A stretch of DNA of 64,000 nucleotides from DASQMT01 sp963835735 (GTDB lineage Bacteria; Actinomycetota; Thermoleophilia; Solirubrobacterales; Solirubrobacteraceae), in assembly GCA_963835735.1 (NCBI GenBank), contig CAWIGP010000002.1, positions 992,001 through 1,056,000 of the forward strand, read 5' to 3'. The notes under the pieces are model-generated. The model was given only the letters and a program-made list of their open reading frames with translations. It made no database searches and had not been told where the DNA came from. Positions 8,216-16,648 of this stretch are shown here, piece by piece. Position 1 is the first letter of the stretch. Each line of letters starts with the position of its first letter. Both the position numbers and the translations under genes were made by a program.

Positions 8216-9496
8216 TCAAAAGACGAGTTGAAGGTCCTTCATCGTCCTCAAGATTCCCGTCTCGAAGATCGGCTCGGTGCCGGGCTTGATGCCGAAGTCG
8301 GGTATCCGCGTGAGCCACTCCTCGAGCGTGACCCGCAGCTCGAGGCGCGCCAGGTTCGACCCGATGCAGCGGTGGGGGCCGACGCCGAACGCGGAGTGCA
8401 GGACCGTGTCTCGCGTGATGTCGATCTTGGTCGGATCCTCCACCACGCGCGGGTCGCGCGACGCGGCGCTGTAGCCGAGCAGGACGAAGTCACCCTCGTT
8501 CATCTGCACGCCGGCCACCTCAACGTCACGGGTGCACGTCCGTCCGAGGGCGACGACGGGCGGGAAGACACGGATGAACTCCTCGACCGCCCGCGGGATC
8601 ATGTCCGGGTTGTCGACGAGGTAGTCGCGATCTCCCGAATTCGTCGCCAGGTGGTGGATCGCGCCCGCCATCACGTAGGTGGTCGTCGCGATGCCACCGA
8701 AGGTGAGATCCACCAGGATGCTCACCTGATGGTCCCAGGGTGCGGGCTCACCGTTCTCGTATTGCACGCCGGCGGCGATCGTGTCGACCATGTCGCCACG
8801 CGGTGCCTGCTCCTTGCGATTTGCGAGGTATTCGCCGAGGTACTCGAAGATCCTGGCAAAGTGCCCCGCCCGCTCTTCGGGCGGATCGAACGTGCCCCGC
8901 TCCACGCTCTCGACGAGCATGTCAAGGTCGTCGACCGGGACGCCCAGGACGTTCTTGAAGAACGCCCAGCCCGGGAGCTTGGCACCGAACTCGCTCACGA
9001 AATCGCACTCGCCGCGGTCGACGAAGCGGTCGATGAGCGTATTGCAGTCCTTGCGGATCGTGTCCTCGTACGGCGCGACCGCCTTGGGACTCAGATGCGG
9101 GTTGAGGGCCCTGCGCCAAGCCGTATGCCTCGGCGGATCGGACTCCTCCGGATACAGGTAGGGCAGGCCCTCCGGCCGGTTGGGCTGATAGCCCTTAGCG
9201 CTGCTGAACGTCTTCCAGTCCTGACCCACCTTCCGCACGTCCGCCTGGCGGGTGACCATCCAGTACCCCTGGCCGACGTTGCTGCGCACGACCGGGCACT
9301 GACGGACCATGCTGTCGAGGATCTCGAAGAAGTTCTCGTTGAACTTCGGATCGTCGATGTCGAAGTCGTTGAACATGTCGCGGCCCCACTTCTCGGACAG
9401 GCCCGACTCTGCCGGCCCGCCGTTTTCCTGTGACGCGACCTCCTGCAACCTCTCAACCGCCTCCGTGTCTCTCGCCTCTACGTCTTGCTCGCTCAT
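8216..9496 (-). CDS. Cytochrome P450 monooxygenase (region A)
   Basis: Soluble bacterial P450 of 426 residues. The heme loop is FGVGPHRCIGSNLARLE (Cys377), the K-helix ExxR is EFIR (Glu306-Arg309), and the I-helix is LTFGGIATTT (267-273), which has Thr but not the common AGxDT form. With the ferredoxin (7920) and CamA-type reductase (9630) it makes a complete three-component hydroxylase, the architecture of P450cam. Beside a 6-oxocamphor hydrolase-like gene, hydroxylation of a bicyclic terpenoid next to a future diketone is the natural proposal. The start has an AGGAGG site. Operator A4 sits in its promoter. Confidence 0.92.
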   Translation of the reverse strand: MSEQDVEARDTEAVERLQEVASQENGGPAESGLSEKWGRDMFNDFDIDDPKFNENFFEILDSMVRQCPVVRSNVGQGYWMVTRQADVRKVGQDWKTFSSAKGYQPNRPEGLPYLYPEESDPPRHTAWRRALNPHLSPKAVAPYEDTIRKDCNTLIDRFVDRGECDFVSEFGAKLPGWAFFKNVLGVPVDDLDMLVESVERGTFDPPEERAGHFARIFEYLGEYLANRKEQAPRGDMVDTIAAGVQYENGEPAPWDHQVSILVDLTFGGIATTTYVMAGAIHHLATNSGDRDYLVDNPDMIPRAVEEFIRVFPPVVALGRTCTRDVEVAGVQMNEGDFVLLGYSAASRDPRVVEDPTKIDITRDTVLHSAFGVGPHRCIGSNLARLELRVTLEEWLTRIPDFGIKPGTEPIFETGILRTMKDLQLVF

Positions 9497-9559
9497 GCCT
9501 TCTCGGTCCTCCTTACTGGAAACGAACGGACGGTGGAATCGATCGCTTCTCCCCCACCG

Positions 9560-9588
9560 ACCTTACCGTACAAATGCTTGTTTGGCAA
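9560..9588 (-). promoter_or_regulatory. P450 promoter containing operator A4
   Basis: Minus-strand TTGCCA (9583-9588), 17-bp spacer, TAAGGT (9560-9565). Operator A4 (9569-9583, AACAAGCATTTGTAC on the minus strand) fills the spacer, so repressor and RNA polymerase could not bind together. Confidence 0.65.
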
Positions 9589-9629
9589 CGATCCACGCCA
9601 CTGGCGGAGTGAATCCCACAGACGCCCGA

Positions 9630-10802
9630 TCATGCGGGTGCCGGGACTGATTCGCCGCGCCGCAGCGGCATGCTGTGGCGGATGAACTCGCGGGCGTTGT
9701 TCATGGCGAACACCGCGGTCACCTGCTCGTCGGTGCTGCACAACGCGACGAACGACTCCTCGTCAGGACCACCGGCGACGTACGTGATGCGGTGCTCCCG
9801 GGGCACGACCCCGACGAACTGCAGCCGTGCATCGAACTGGTCTGACCAGAAGTAGTTGTCCTCGACGACCGTGCCCGGGTCTTCGCCGCAGATCACGTTC
9901 GCGACGACGCGCCCGTGGTCGCCGGTCGCGGTCCAATGTCCCGTGGGATGGCACGTCCCGTCGAAGTGACGGCACACGACGTCGCCGGCGCCGAACACGT
10001 GCGGGTCCGCCGTCCGGCCGAGCGCGTCGCACACGAGCCCGCGATGCAACTCCAACCCGCTGTCGCGCAGCCAGTCGACGTTCGGCTTGACCCCCACGCC
10101 GACCACGACGATGTCAGCCGCGATCCGCGAGCCATCCGCGAGCTCGAGCTCCTCGACGCGCCCCTCGCCGCGGCTGCCCGACAGCATCGTTCCGCAGCGG
10201 AAGACGACGCCCCGCTCCTCGTGGAACCGCTGGACGGCCCCGCCGAGTTCCGGCCCGATCACCGGTGCCAGCGGCGTCTCCGCCGCCTCGATCACGACCG
10301 CGTCGCATCCGAGCCGTCGCGCCGCCGCCGCGATCTCCAGGCCGATGAAGCCGCCGCCCACGATGCCGACCGCCGGTCGCGCTGTCAGCGCCGCGCGCAG
10401 ACGGCGCGCATCGTGGACGCTGCGTAGAACCATGACGTTGTCGGGCCCGTCGAGTATCGGGAGGGTGATCGGCCGGGCGCCGGTAGCGATGATCACCTGG
10501 TCGTACGCAAGCTCCCCACCGTCCAGGAGCACGCGTCGATTTGTGCGGTCGAGGGCGCGCGCCGGCTTCTCGAGCAAGACCTCGATCTCGAGCTCGGCGA
10601 GCTTCGCGGCTTCGACCAGCCGAATCGTCTCTTCGGTGGCGTTCTGGAGCAGATACTCCTTCGACAGCGGGGGCCGGTCGTATGGCAGGTCGGACTCGTC
10701 TGAGACCAAGACGACGTGGCCGACGTGTCCGAGATCGCGCAGCTCCTGAGCGGTGCGGATCGCGCCCAGGCCCCCGCCGACGATGACGATGTCCGAGCTC
10801 AC
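9630..10802 (-). CDS. Putidaredoxin reductase-type FAD ferredoxin reductase
   Basis: FAD/NAD(P)H-dependent reductase of 390 residues, CamA/rubredoxin-reductase family, that would reduce the P450 ferredoxin. Two Rossmann motifs are visible: GGGLGAIRTAQEL for FAD and VGIVGGGFIGLEIAA for the nicotinamide cofactor; the FAD motif VFGAGDVV and the C-terminal TAVFAMNNAREF complete the fold. Start is a GTG overlapping the permease stop by 4 bp (GTGA), so it belongs to the ABC transporter operon rather than to the P450 operon. A deleted relative of this gene lies at 18249-18546. Confidence 0.92.
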   Translation of the reverse strand: MSSDIVIVGGGLGAIRTAQELRDLGHVGHVVLVSDESDLPYDRPPLSKEYLLQNATEETIRLVEAAKLAELEIEVLLEKPARALDRTNRRVLLDGGELAYDQVIIATGARPITLPILDGPDNVMVLRSVHDARRLRAALTARPAVGIVGGGFIGLEIAAAARRLGCDAVVIEAAETPLAPVIGPELGGAVQRFHEERGVVFRCGTMLSGSRGEGRVEELELADGSRIAADIVVVGVGVKPNVDWLRDSGLELHRGLVCDALGRTADPHVFGAGDVVCRHFDGTCHPTGHWTATGDHGRVVANVICGEDPGTVVEDNYFWSDQFDARLQFVGVVPREHRITYVAGGPDEESFVALCSTDEQVTAVFAMNNAREFIRHSMPLRRGESVPAPA

Positions 10803-11914
10803 CTGGCGGCCGCTGTGGCGTCCCCGCGTCGCGTCCGTCTCGCTTGGATCCAAGCACGCGATTCGAGGGTGCGTTCCAGGTTCTGGAGCAGAAGTGCGAC
10901 CAGCAGGACCGTTCCGCTGAACATGCTCGTCGCCCAGATTGGCGCGCCGACAAGGACTAGGCCGGTCTTGCCGGTTCCCAGCAGAAGGACCGCGATGACC
11001 GTACCCCAGGCGTTGAAGCGGCCTCCGAACTGCGTCGCGCCCAGAAATGCCGCCGCAAAGGCATCCAGGAGGTAGGGCGGGCCGATGTCCGGCGAGCCCG
11101 AGCTCACCTGCGATGCGAGAAGCACGCCGCCAATGCCCGCCACTGTCGCTGACACGATCAGCGATGCGAAGCGCAGTCGGCCGGTATGGACGCCCGTCAG
11201 TCGAGCGCCGGTCTCGTTGAAGCCGGTCGCGTAGATGCGACGGCCCGTCACGGTGTAGTTCAACAGGTACCAGACGGCGATGGCGACCCCGAGCATCAGA
11301 AACACCGGGAGGGCGACGCCGCCGATGTCGGACGTGGCGATGTTGCCGAAGCTGCCGCCGAGCTCTTCCCCGATGATGGCCTGGTCGGATGTGATCAGCG
11401 TGACGGCGGCCGCCATGAGCGAGCCCGTAGCAAGGGTGCCGATGAAGGAATCGATCCGCCCGCCGATGACGATCGTGGCGTTGATGACGCCGATGAGTGC
11501 CCCCGCGGCGACGGTCAGCAGGATGGCGGGCACCATCGGCACGCCCTGGTTCACCAGCAGCCATGCGACGATGACGTTGCACAGCCCCAGCGCGGCGCCG
11601 ACCGACAGATCGAAGATCCGGGCCGACAGCGGCACGACCAGGGCGAGCGCCACAAGTCCCGAGATCGCGTTCTGGTTGAGCACCGTCTGAGCGGTCTGCC
11701 ACGTCGGGAACGTGTCCGGCTTCCAGATGGAGAAGACCGCGATGATCACAAGCCAGACATAGATCACGCCCGCGTTGGCGAGGCTGAAGTGGCGCTTCCA
11801 GGAGCGCTTCGCCATCGCTGGGACGACACGCTCTTCTGGAACTCCAGCGCCCTCGGGGCCGGGGTGCCGATGCGCCGTCGGTGTTGCCTGAGGCGGGTCA
11901 GCTTGACTACTCAT
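10799..11914 (-). CDS. Sugar-type ABC transporter permease (RbsC family)
   Basis: Inner-membrane permease of 371 residues with about nine hydrophobic segments, RbsC/BPD_transp_2 family (signature GRRIYATGFNETGARLTGV). It is one half of the region-A importer, with the ATPase at 11907. The ATG at 11914 is inside the end of the ATPase gene (8-bp overlap); a GTG three codons earlier is possible. No periplasmic binding protein is encoded nearby, unlike the paralogous importer at 60042-63837. Transport of a terpenoid or its oxidised product is inferred from context only; family members mostly carry sugars. Confidence 0.88.
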   Translation of the reverse strand: MSSQADPPQATPTAHRHPGPEGAGVPEERVVPAMAKRSWKRHFSLANAGVIYVWLVIIAVFSIWKPDTFPTWQTAQTVLNQNAISGLVALALVVPLSARIFDLSVGAALGLCNVIVAWLLVNQGVPMVPAILLTVAAGALIGVINATIVIGGRIDSFIGTLATGSLMAAAVTLITSDQAIIGEELGGSFGNIATSDIGGVALPVFLMLGVAIAVWYLLNYTVTGRRIYATGFNETGARLTGVHTGRLRFASLIVSATVAGIGGVLLASQVSSGSPDIGPPYLLDAFAAAFLGATQFGGRFNAWGTVIAVLLLGTGKTGLVLVGAPIWATSMFSGTVLLVALLLQNLERTLESRAWIQARRTRRGDATAAAR

Positions 11915-13502
11915 CGTGTACACCCTCCATCCCGGCGACGATCGCCTGCTTGGTGATCTCTGGCCCGTCGAGTTCTGTCGCGATCACGCCGTCCCGCAGC
12001 ACGACGACGCGGTCGCAGACGGCGATCAGGTCCTCGGCATCGGATGAGCTCATGAGGACAGCCAGCCCGCCGTCGGCGCGCCGCCGGATCTCTTCGTAGA
12101 TCGTCATGCGGGCCCCGATGTCGATGCCCGCCGTCGGCTCGGAGAGCGCGAGAACCTTCGGCGAAACCGACAGCCAGCGGGCCAGCACGGCCTTCTGCTG
12201 ATTGCCGCCGCTCAGCGTGGTGATCTGACGCTCGCTCACCGCGGTATCGGCCCGTACGGCGTGGAGCCAGGTGTGCGCGAACGCGCGATCCTGCGAGGGC
12301 AAGAGGGTCGGTCCTCGAGAAAGCGCGGGCAGCGCCGCCAAGGTGACGTTCTCCCTCACCGTGAAGTCTCCGATGATGCCCTCGCGGGCGCGGTCTGCCG
12401 GCACGACGCAGACGCCGTGCTTCCTCGCAGTGTTCAACGTGAGCTCGGGAAGCTGCTCACCGCCGGCGGTGATCGTGCCGGACACGCCTTCCGCCTGCGC
12501 GCCGGCGACGATGTAGGGCAGCTCCTCGCGCCCGGAGCCGAGCAGTCCCGCGATCCCGACGACCTCGCCCTCGCGGACCGACAGGCTCACACCGCGCAGG
12601 TACCGGCCGACCAGGCCATCGACCTGGAGGCCGACCGGGGCATCCTTCAACCGCTGGTCCGCCGGAGGCCGCTGAGATTCGTCGAGCGCAAGGGTCTCGG
12701 TCCCGGCGATCAGCGTGGCGAACGCCCGCACGGACATGTCGTGCGTCCCCCCGTCGAAGATGACCCGGCCGGCGCGCATGACGGTGGCGTGGTCGCAGAT
12801 CGCCATCACCTCGTCCAGGCGGTGGGAGATCATCAGGACGGCGGTGCCCGAGTCGCGGATGTCACGGATCAGCCGGAAGAGCTGGTCGACCTCTCGAGCG
12901 GGCAGAGCGGCGGTCGGTTCGTCGAGGATGAGCACGCCGCGGCCCTTCTTCTGCCCCGCGACCGCGCGCACGATCGCGACTGCGGTGCGCTCCACGGGCG
13001 AGGCCTCGCTGAGGGGCGCCAGCGGGTCGAGGTGGATGCCGAAGCTGGCCAGAAGCTCCTCACTGAGCCGAGCTTGGCGCCGCCACCCGATCTTCCCGAG
13101 GCGGCTGCTCGCATACCCGAGGACGAACCCGATGTTGTCCGCCGCTCCGAGCTCGGGGATCAGGCCTAATTCCTGATGCACGAACCTGATGCCGAGACGC
13201 TCTGCGTCGTCGGCGGAGCCAAGGGCGAGCGGTTCGCCGTCGACCGTCGCCGCCTCCGGTGGCGCGTCTGGGTGGTAGACGCCGGCCAGCGTCTTTACGA
13301 GGGTCGACTTGCCGCAGCCGTTGTGTCCGAGAAGCGCGTGCACCGACCCTGGGCGAACTTCGATGTCGACGTCGACGAGCGCCTGCACGCCCGGGAAGGT
13401 CTTGGAGACGCCTCGCAGCCGGAGCGCTGGAGGCAGCGCACGGCCGCCCGGCGGCGCCGCGTCGCGGGCAGCGCCGTCTGGTACGTTCAGGCTTTCCCCC
13501 AT
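11907..13502 (-). CDS. Sugar-type ABC transporter ATPase, two NBDs (RbsA family)
   Basis: Double nucleotide-binding-domain ATPase of 531 residues. The first half has Walker A GHNGCGKST (59-67) and Walker B VLILDEPTAAL, but a degenerate signature (SPVERTAVA). The second half has a degenerate Walker A (GLLGSGREE) and a good signature LSGGNQQK; its Walker B reads VLALSEPTAGID, with Ser where the magnesium-binding Asp is expected. The same position is Cys in the region-B paralogue. Asymmetric sites are normal in RbsA/MglA proteins, but this substitution is worth noting. Two operators (A5, A6) sit in its promoter. Confidence 0.9.
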   Translation of the reverse strand: MGESLNVPDGAARDAAPPGGRALPPALRLRGVSKTFPGVQALVDVDIEVRPGSVHALLGHNGCGKSTLVKTLAGVYHPDAPPEAATVDGEPLALGSADDAERLGIRFVHQELGLIPELGAADNIGFVLGYASSRLGKIGWRRQARLSEELLASFGIHLDPLAPLSEASPVERTAVAIVRAVAGQKKGRGVLILDEPTAALPAREVDQLFRLIRDIRDSGTAVLMISHRLDEVMAICDHATVMRAGRVIFDGGTHDMSVRAFATLIAGTETLALDESQRPPADQRLKDAPVGLQVDGLVGRYLRGVSLSVREGEVVGIAGLLGSGREELPYIVAGAQAEGVSGTITAGGEQLPELTLNTARKHGVCVVPADRAREGIIGDFTVRENVTLAALPALSRGPTLLPSQDRAFAHTWLHAVRADTAVSERQITTLSGGNQQKAVLARWLSVSPKVLALSEPTAGIDIGARMTIYEEIRRRADGGLAVLMSSSDAEDLIAVCDRVVVLRDGVIATELDGPEITKQAIVAGMEGVHDE

Positions 13503-13523
13503 CGCTCCTTGGCCTCTCTCCCT

Positions 13524-13537
13524 AACAAATGTTTGTT
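13524..13537. promoter_or_regulatory. Operator A5 (AACAAATGTTTGTT)
   Basis: Perfect 6-bp arms AACAAA/TTTGTT around TG, between the -10 and the start codon of the ABC ATPase gene. It is the second of two region-A palindromes in this promoter, 36 bp from A6. Confidence 0.7.
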
Positions 13538-13551
13538 ACTGCGGGACGGCG

Positions 13552-13580
13552 ATGCTACGAACAAATGCTTGTTTTGTCAA
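13552..13580 (-). promoter_or_regulatory. ABC operon promoter containing operator A6
   Basis: Minus-strand TTGACA (13575-13580), 17-bp spacer, TAGCAT (13552-13557). Operator A6 (13560-13575) occupies the spacer almost exactly. Confidence 0.7.
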
Positions 13581-13648
13581 GGCCCTGAGGGTGCTTGGGC
13601 CGTCCTCGCCGGCCGCGCCCTTCTGCGTAGCCAGGCGGCTGGGTGCGA

Positions 13649-14419
13649 CTACTGGGCGGTCCAGCCGCCGTCGATCGAGAAGACCTGACCGGTGATGAAG
13701 TCGCTGCCGGGCCCGAGCAGGTAGACGATCATGTTGGCCGGGTCCTCGGGCGCCCCGAGGCGCCCGCACGGCGTCGCCGCGGTGACCATGCCCAGCAACT
13801 CCTCCGTGATGTCGCCGAGCATCGGTGTCGTGGTGACACCGGGGGCGATCGTATTGACCCTGATGTGCCGGGCCGCGTACTCGACCGCGACCTGGCGGGA
13901 CATCGCGATCACGCCGCCCTTGGCGGCGGAATACGCGAGGGTGTTCGGCATCCCGATGAGGCCTGCCACCGAGGCGACGTTGACCACCTTGCCACCGCCG
14001 GCGTCGAGCATCAGCGGCACCACGGCCTTCATGCCGAGCCAGGGGCCTCTGAGGTCGACGGCGAGGATGCGCTCCCACCCCTGCTCGTCCTGGTCGAGCA
14101 GGCTGTCGGTATCCGAGACGATGCCCGCGACGTTGGCCAGCCCGTCGATCGTGCCGTGGCGGTCGAGGACGCTGCTGACGACCGTGCTCCAGGCGTCGGC
14201 GTCCGTGACGTCGAGCGCGTGCGCCTCGACCTTGCCACCTGCGTCCGCGATGGCGGCCGCCGTCTCGTCCTGACCTTTCAGGTCCAGGGCGACGACGGAC
14301 GCGCCTGCGGCGCCGGCGAGGGTCGCCGTGGCCTTCCCGATGCCCGAGCCGGCGCCGGTGACCAGGATGGTCCGTCCGTCGAGCGCACCGTCCGCGGCAT
14401 GCTCTGCGTTTGAAGCCAT
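13649..14419 (-). CDS. Short-chain dehydrogenase/reductase
   Basis: Classical SDR of 256 residues: VTGAGSGIGKATA cofactor loop, Asp after beta-2 (VVALDLKG, favouring NAD), ANVAGI, VNVASVAG and catalytic YSAAK. A reasonable role is oxidation of a terpenoid alcohol or a 3-hydroxyacyl-CoA. The ATG at 14419 has a GAGGAGAG site; the longer open frame crosses operator A7 and was rejected. It lies between the ABC operon promoter and its own operator-bearing promoter, so it is a single-gene unit. Confidence 0.88.
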   Translation of the reverse strand: MASNAEHAADGALDGRTILVTGAGSGIGKATATLAGAAGASVVALDLKGQDETAAAIADAGGKVEAHALDVTDADAWSTVVSSVLDRHGTIDGLANVAGIVSDTDSLLDQDEQGWERILAVDLRGPWLGMKAVVPLMLDAGGGKVVNVASVAGLIGMPNTLAYSAAKGGVIAMSRQVAVEYAARHIRVNTIAPGVTTTPMLGDITEELLGMVTAATPCGRLGAPEDPANMIVYLLGPGSDFITGQVFSIDGGWTAQ

Positions 14420-14469
14420 CGCCTGTCTCTCCTCGGTTTGGGTTGTTCGGGCAGACGCTCCCTCGTTCA

Positions 14470-14498
14470 AGCATAAACAAATGCTTGTTTGTCGGCAA
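14470..14498 (-). promoter_or_regulatory. SDR promoter containing operator A7
   Basis: Minus-strand TTGCCG (14493-14498), 17-bp spacer, TATGCT (14470-14475), with the near-perfect palindrome AAACAAATGCTTGTTT (14475-14490) filling the spacer. This is the same layout as in the P450 and ABC promoters. Confidence 0.7.
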
Positions 14499-14520
14499 CC
14501 CGAGTGTTCGCAACACAGGT

Positions 14521-14602
14521 CACGCGCGAGCACGACGAGAGCCCGAGTTGGCCGACGAGGCCTACCGGAAGGTGGCCGACCGGGGATGGCTCGGCCCGCT
14601 CG
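14521..14602 (+). pseudogene. Relic of an acyl-CoA dehydrogenase gene (about 83 bp)
   Basis: This stretch aligns with 2872-2954, codons 29-55 of the acyl-CoA dehydrogenase at 2789, with seven mismatches and one deleted base by eye (about 90 percent identity). The deletion breaks the frame after TREHDES. Nothing before or after it matches the gene. It sits to the right of operator A7 and points away from it, just as the intact gene sits beside operator A2. It is therefore the remnant of a duplicated operator plus acyl-CoA dehydrogenase arrangement. Confidence 0.8.
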
Positions 14603-14613
14603 CGCGGGTGTGC

Positions 14614-15267
14614 TCACAGATCCACGGGTGCCAGGAGCGCGTCGGTGACGCGACTCACGACGACCGGGCCGCCACCGACGATGTCGGTGCGATCAACCCG
14701 GAGGTCGCCAACCTCGTGGGCGAGAAATCGGGCTGCGAGCTCGTCGGTCGCTGCCGCCCCTGCGCCGTCCCGGAATAGGCCGGTCGAGAGCAACTCGCCG
14801 CCCCCGCAGTCGATCACGCGATAGCCGAGGAACCCGTCGACCGCCGCGACGCGATCGACGAACGAGGCATCGACGCGGCGTAGCAACCGAGCCACGTCGC
14901 CCGCGCCGACCCGGTAGCGCCGAAGCCTCGCGTATCTGCCGGCCCCCGGCTCCGAATCCGGTGCAGCCATCTCGCGCGCCGCGCGGCTGATCACGATCTC
15001 GCCATGCAGCGATTCCGTGATCGTCAACTCCAGATCCTGCAACCGCTCCTCGCTCCAGCGCCGCGCCAGCTCGCGCGAGGCCTCGGCTTGAGCGGCCTCG
15101 CGAAACACGCTGATCGACACCGCATCGCCACCGCCGCCATCGATGAACTCGTACGACACGAACCCGGAGCGAGCGCCGATCTGCGCCGCAAAGTCCTGAG
15201 CGACGCGCCGGACGAGCTCCGCGGTCGGCAGGCGATGGACGAAATAGCACCTGACGCTTGCGAACAT
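14614..15267 (-). CDS. Tandem dimeric alpha/beta-barrel (ABM-like) protein
   Basis: A 217-residue protein of unknown role made of two similar halves (about 1-100 and 115-217). Each half has a basic/aromatic first strand, a helix, then the paired elements GFVSYEFIDGGGGDAVSISVF in the first and GFLGYRVIDCGGGELLSTGLF in the second, followed by a helix with an EL-AR pattern and a final PVVVSR or EIVISR strand. This resembles a fused dimer of antibiotic-biosynthesis-monooxygenase-like domains. It follows the FprA reductase by 25 bp on the same strand and is probably translated with it. A catalytic role is not shown. Confidence 0.65.
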   Translation of the reverse strand: MFASVRCYFVHRLPTAELVRRVAQDFAAQIGARSGFVSYEFIDGGGGDAVSISVFREAAQAEASRELARRWSEERLQDLELTITESLHGEIVISRAAREMAAPDSEPGAGRYARLRRYRVGAGDVARLLRRVDASFVDRVAAVDGFLGYRVIDCGGGELLSTGLFRDGAGAAATDELAARFLAHEVGDLRVDRTDIVGGGPVVVSRVTDALLAPVDL

Positions 15268-15292
15268 TCGTCAGCTCACCTCCTCGGCGCGC

Positions 15293-16648
15293 TCATCGCG
15301 GCGCCGTCGCGCGGCTCGCCTCGATCAGCTCGGCCTCGCGGACCAGCTTGACGCGCGGCCGGCCCGCCGGCTCGCCGAGCGAGCACTCATGTGCGTCGAT
15401 CGCCTCCCATCCATTCCATTTGACCAGCCCCGAAACGCGGTCGCCCAGCCAGGCATCGACGGCGTCGGCGTCGGGCTCCACCGGGGCCCTCAGCGCGCCG
15501 GCCTCGAGGTCCTCGGCGATCCGCGCGACGGTGTCGGCCGCATCCTTCTTGTTGGTCCCGATGACGCCCGAGGGGCCCCGCTTGATCCACCCCACGACGT
15601 ACTCGCCGAGGCACGGCGTGCCGTCCTCGTAGCACACGCGGCCGCCGGTGTTGCGGATCAGCCCGCGCCGCTCGTCGAACGGGATGCCGGCGATCGGATA
15701 TCCGCGGTAGCCGATCGAGCGCAGCACCAGCCCGCACTCGATGACCTCCTGCTCGTCCGTCGGCACGGCGCGCACACGGCCGTCCTCCGATGTCTCCAGG
15801 CGGTTGATCGCGACGCGCACCCCGGTGACCGGACCGTCGTCGCCCTCGCCGAGGATCTCCACGGGGGAGCGCAGGAAGCGCAGCTCGATCCGGTGCGACT
15901 TGCCGGACGGCTCGCGCTGCGCGTAATCGCGCAGGAGCTCGACGTTGCGCTTCCGCGTCGTGTCCTCCGGCTCGGCCACGTCATCCAGCTGGGCGCGGTT
16001 GACGAGGACATCCGCACGTACCAGCTCGCCGAGCTCGCGCAGCTCCGGGTTGGTGAATGCCGCCTCCGCGGGACCGCGGCGGCCGAGCAGCACGACCTCG
16101 CTCACGGCCGCTTCGCCGAACGCGTCGATCGCGTGATCGGCGGTGTCGGTCGGCGCCAGCTCGTCGGGGTCCAGCACGAGCATGCGCGCGACATCGATCG
16201 CGACGTTGCCGTTGCCGATCACCACGGCGCGGCGGACGTCGAGGTCGAACGTCTTCTCGGCGTAGTACGGATGGCCGTTGTACCAGGCCACGAATTCCGT
16301 CGCCGCGTGCGATCCGGGCCTGTCCTCGCCTGGGATCCCGAGCCGGTTGTCGGTTGCCGTCCCGATCGCGTAGACCACCGCGTGATAGCGATCCAGCAGC
16401 TCCTCGCGGGTCACGTCGTCGCCCAGCCGCACTCCGCCGAAGAAGCGGAAGGCGGGAGCGGCGGCCGTCTTGGTGTAGACCCTCGTGACCGATTTGATCT
16501 TCGGGTGGTCCGGTGCGACCCCGGCGCGCACGAGGCCGAACGGCGTCGGCAGCGCGTCGTAGAGGTCGACCTCGAAGCCCGTCTTGATCAGCTGGTCGGC
16601 GGCGTAGAACCCGGACGGGCCCGCGCCCACGATCGCGGCGCGCATCAT
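15293..16648 (-). CDS. FprA-type ferredoxin-NADP reductase (adrenodoxin reductase family)
   Basis: FAD enzyme of 451 residues that moves electrons between NADPH and ferredoxins. It shows the FAD motif VGAGPSGFYAADQL, the family block PFGLVRAGVAPDHPKIKSV, NADPH loop VIGNGNVAIDVARML and the C-terminal GWIKRGPSGVIGTNK. It starts at an ATG overlapping the stop of the VOC gene. A paralogue with the same motifs stands at 43962 in region B. With the CamA-like reductase near the Rieske gene reduced to a relic, this enzyme may supply the Rieske system. Confidence 0.92.
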   Translation of the reverse strand: MMRAAIVGAGPSGFYAADQLIKTGFEVDLYDALPTPFGLVRAGVAPDHPKIKSVTRVYTKTAAAPAFRFFGGVRLGDDVTREELLDRYHAVVYAIGTATDNRLGIPGEDRPGSHAATEFVAWYNGHPYYAEKTFDLDVRRAVVIGNGNVAIDVARMLVLDPDELAPTDTADHAIDAFGEAAVSEVVLLGRRGPAEAAFTNPELRELGELVRADVLVNRAQLDDVAEPEDTTRKRNVELLRDYAQREPSGKSHRIELRFLRSPVEILGEGDDGPVTGVRVAINRLETSEDGRVRAVPTDEQEVIECGLVLRSIGYRGYPIAGIPFDERRGLIRNTGGRVCYEDGTPCLGEYVVGWIKRGPSGVIGTNKKDAADTVARIAEDLEAGALRAPVEPDADAVDAWLGDRVSGLVKWNGWEAIDAHECSLGEPAGRPRVKLVREAELIEASRATAPR

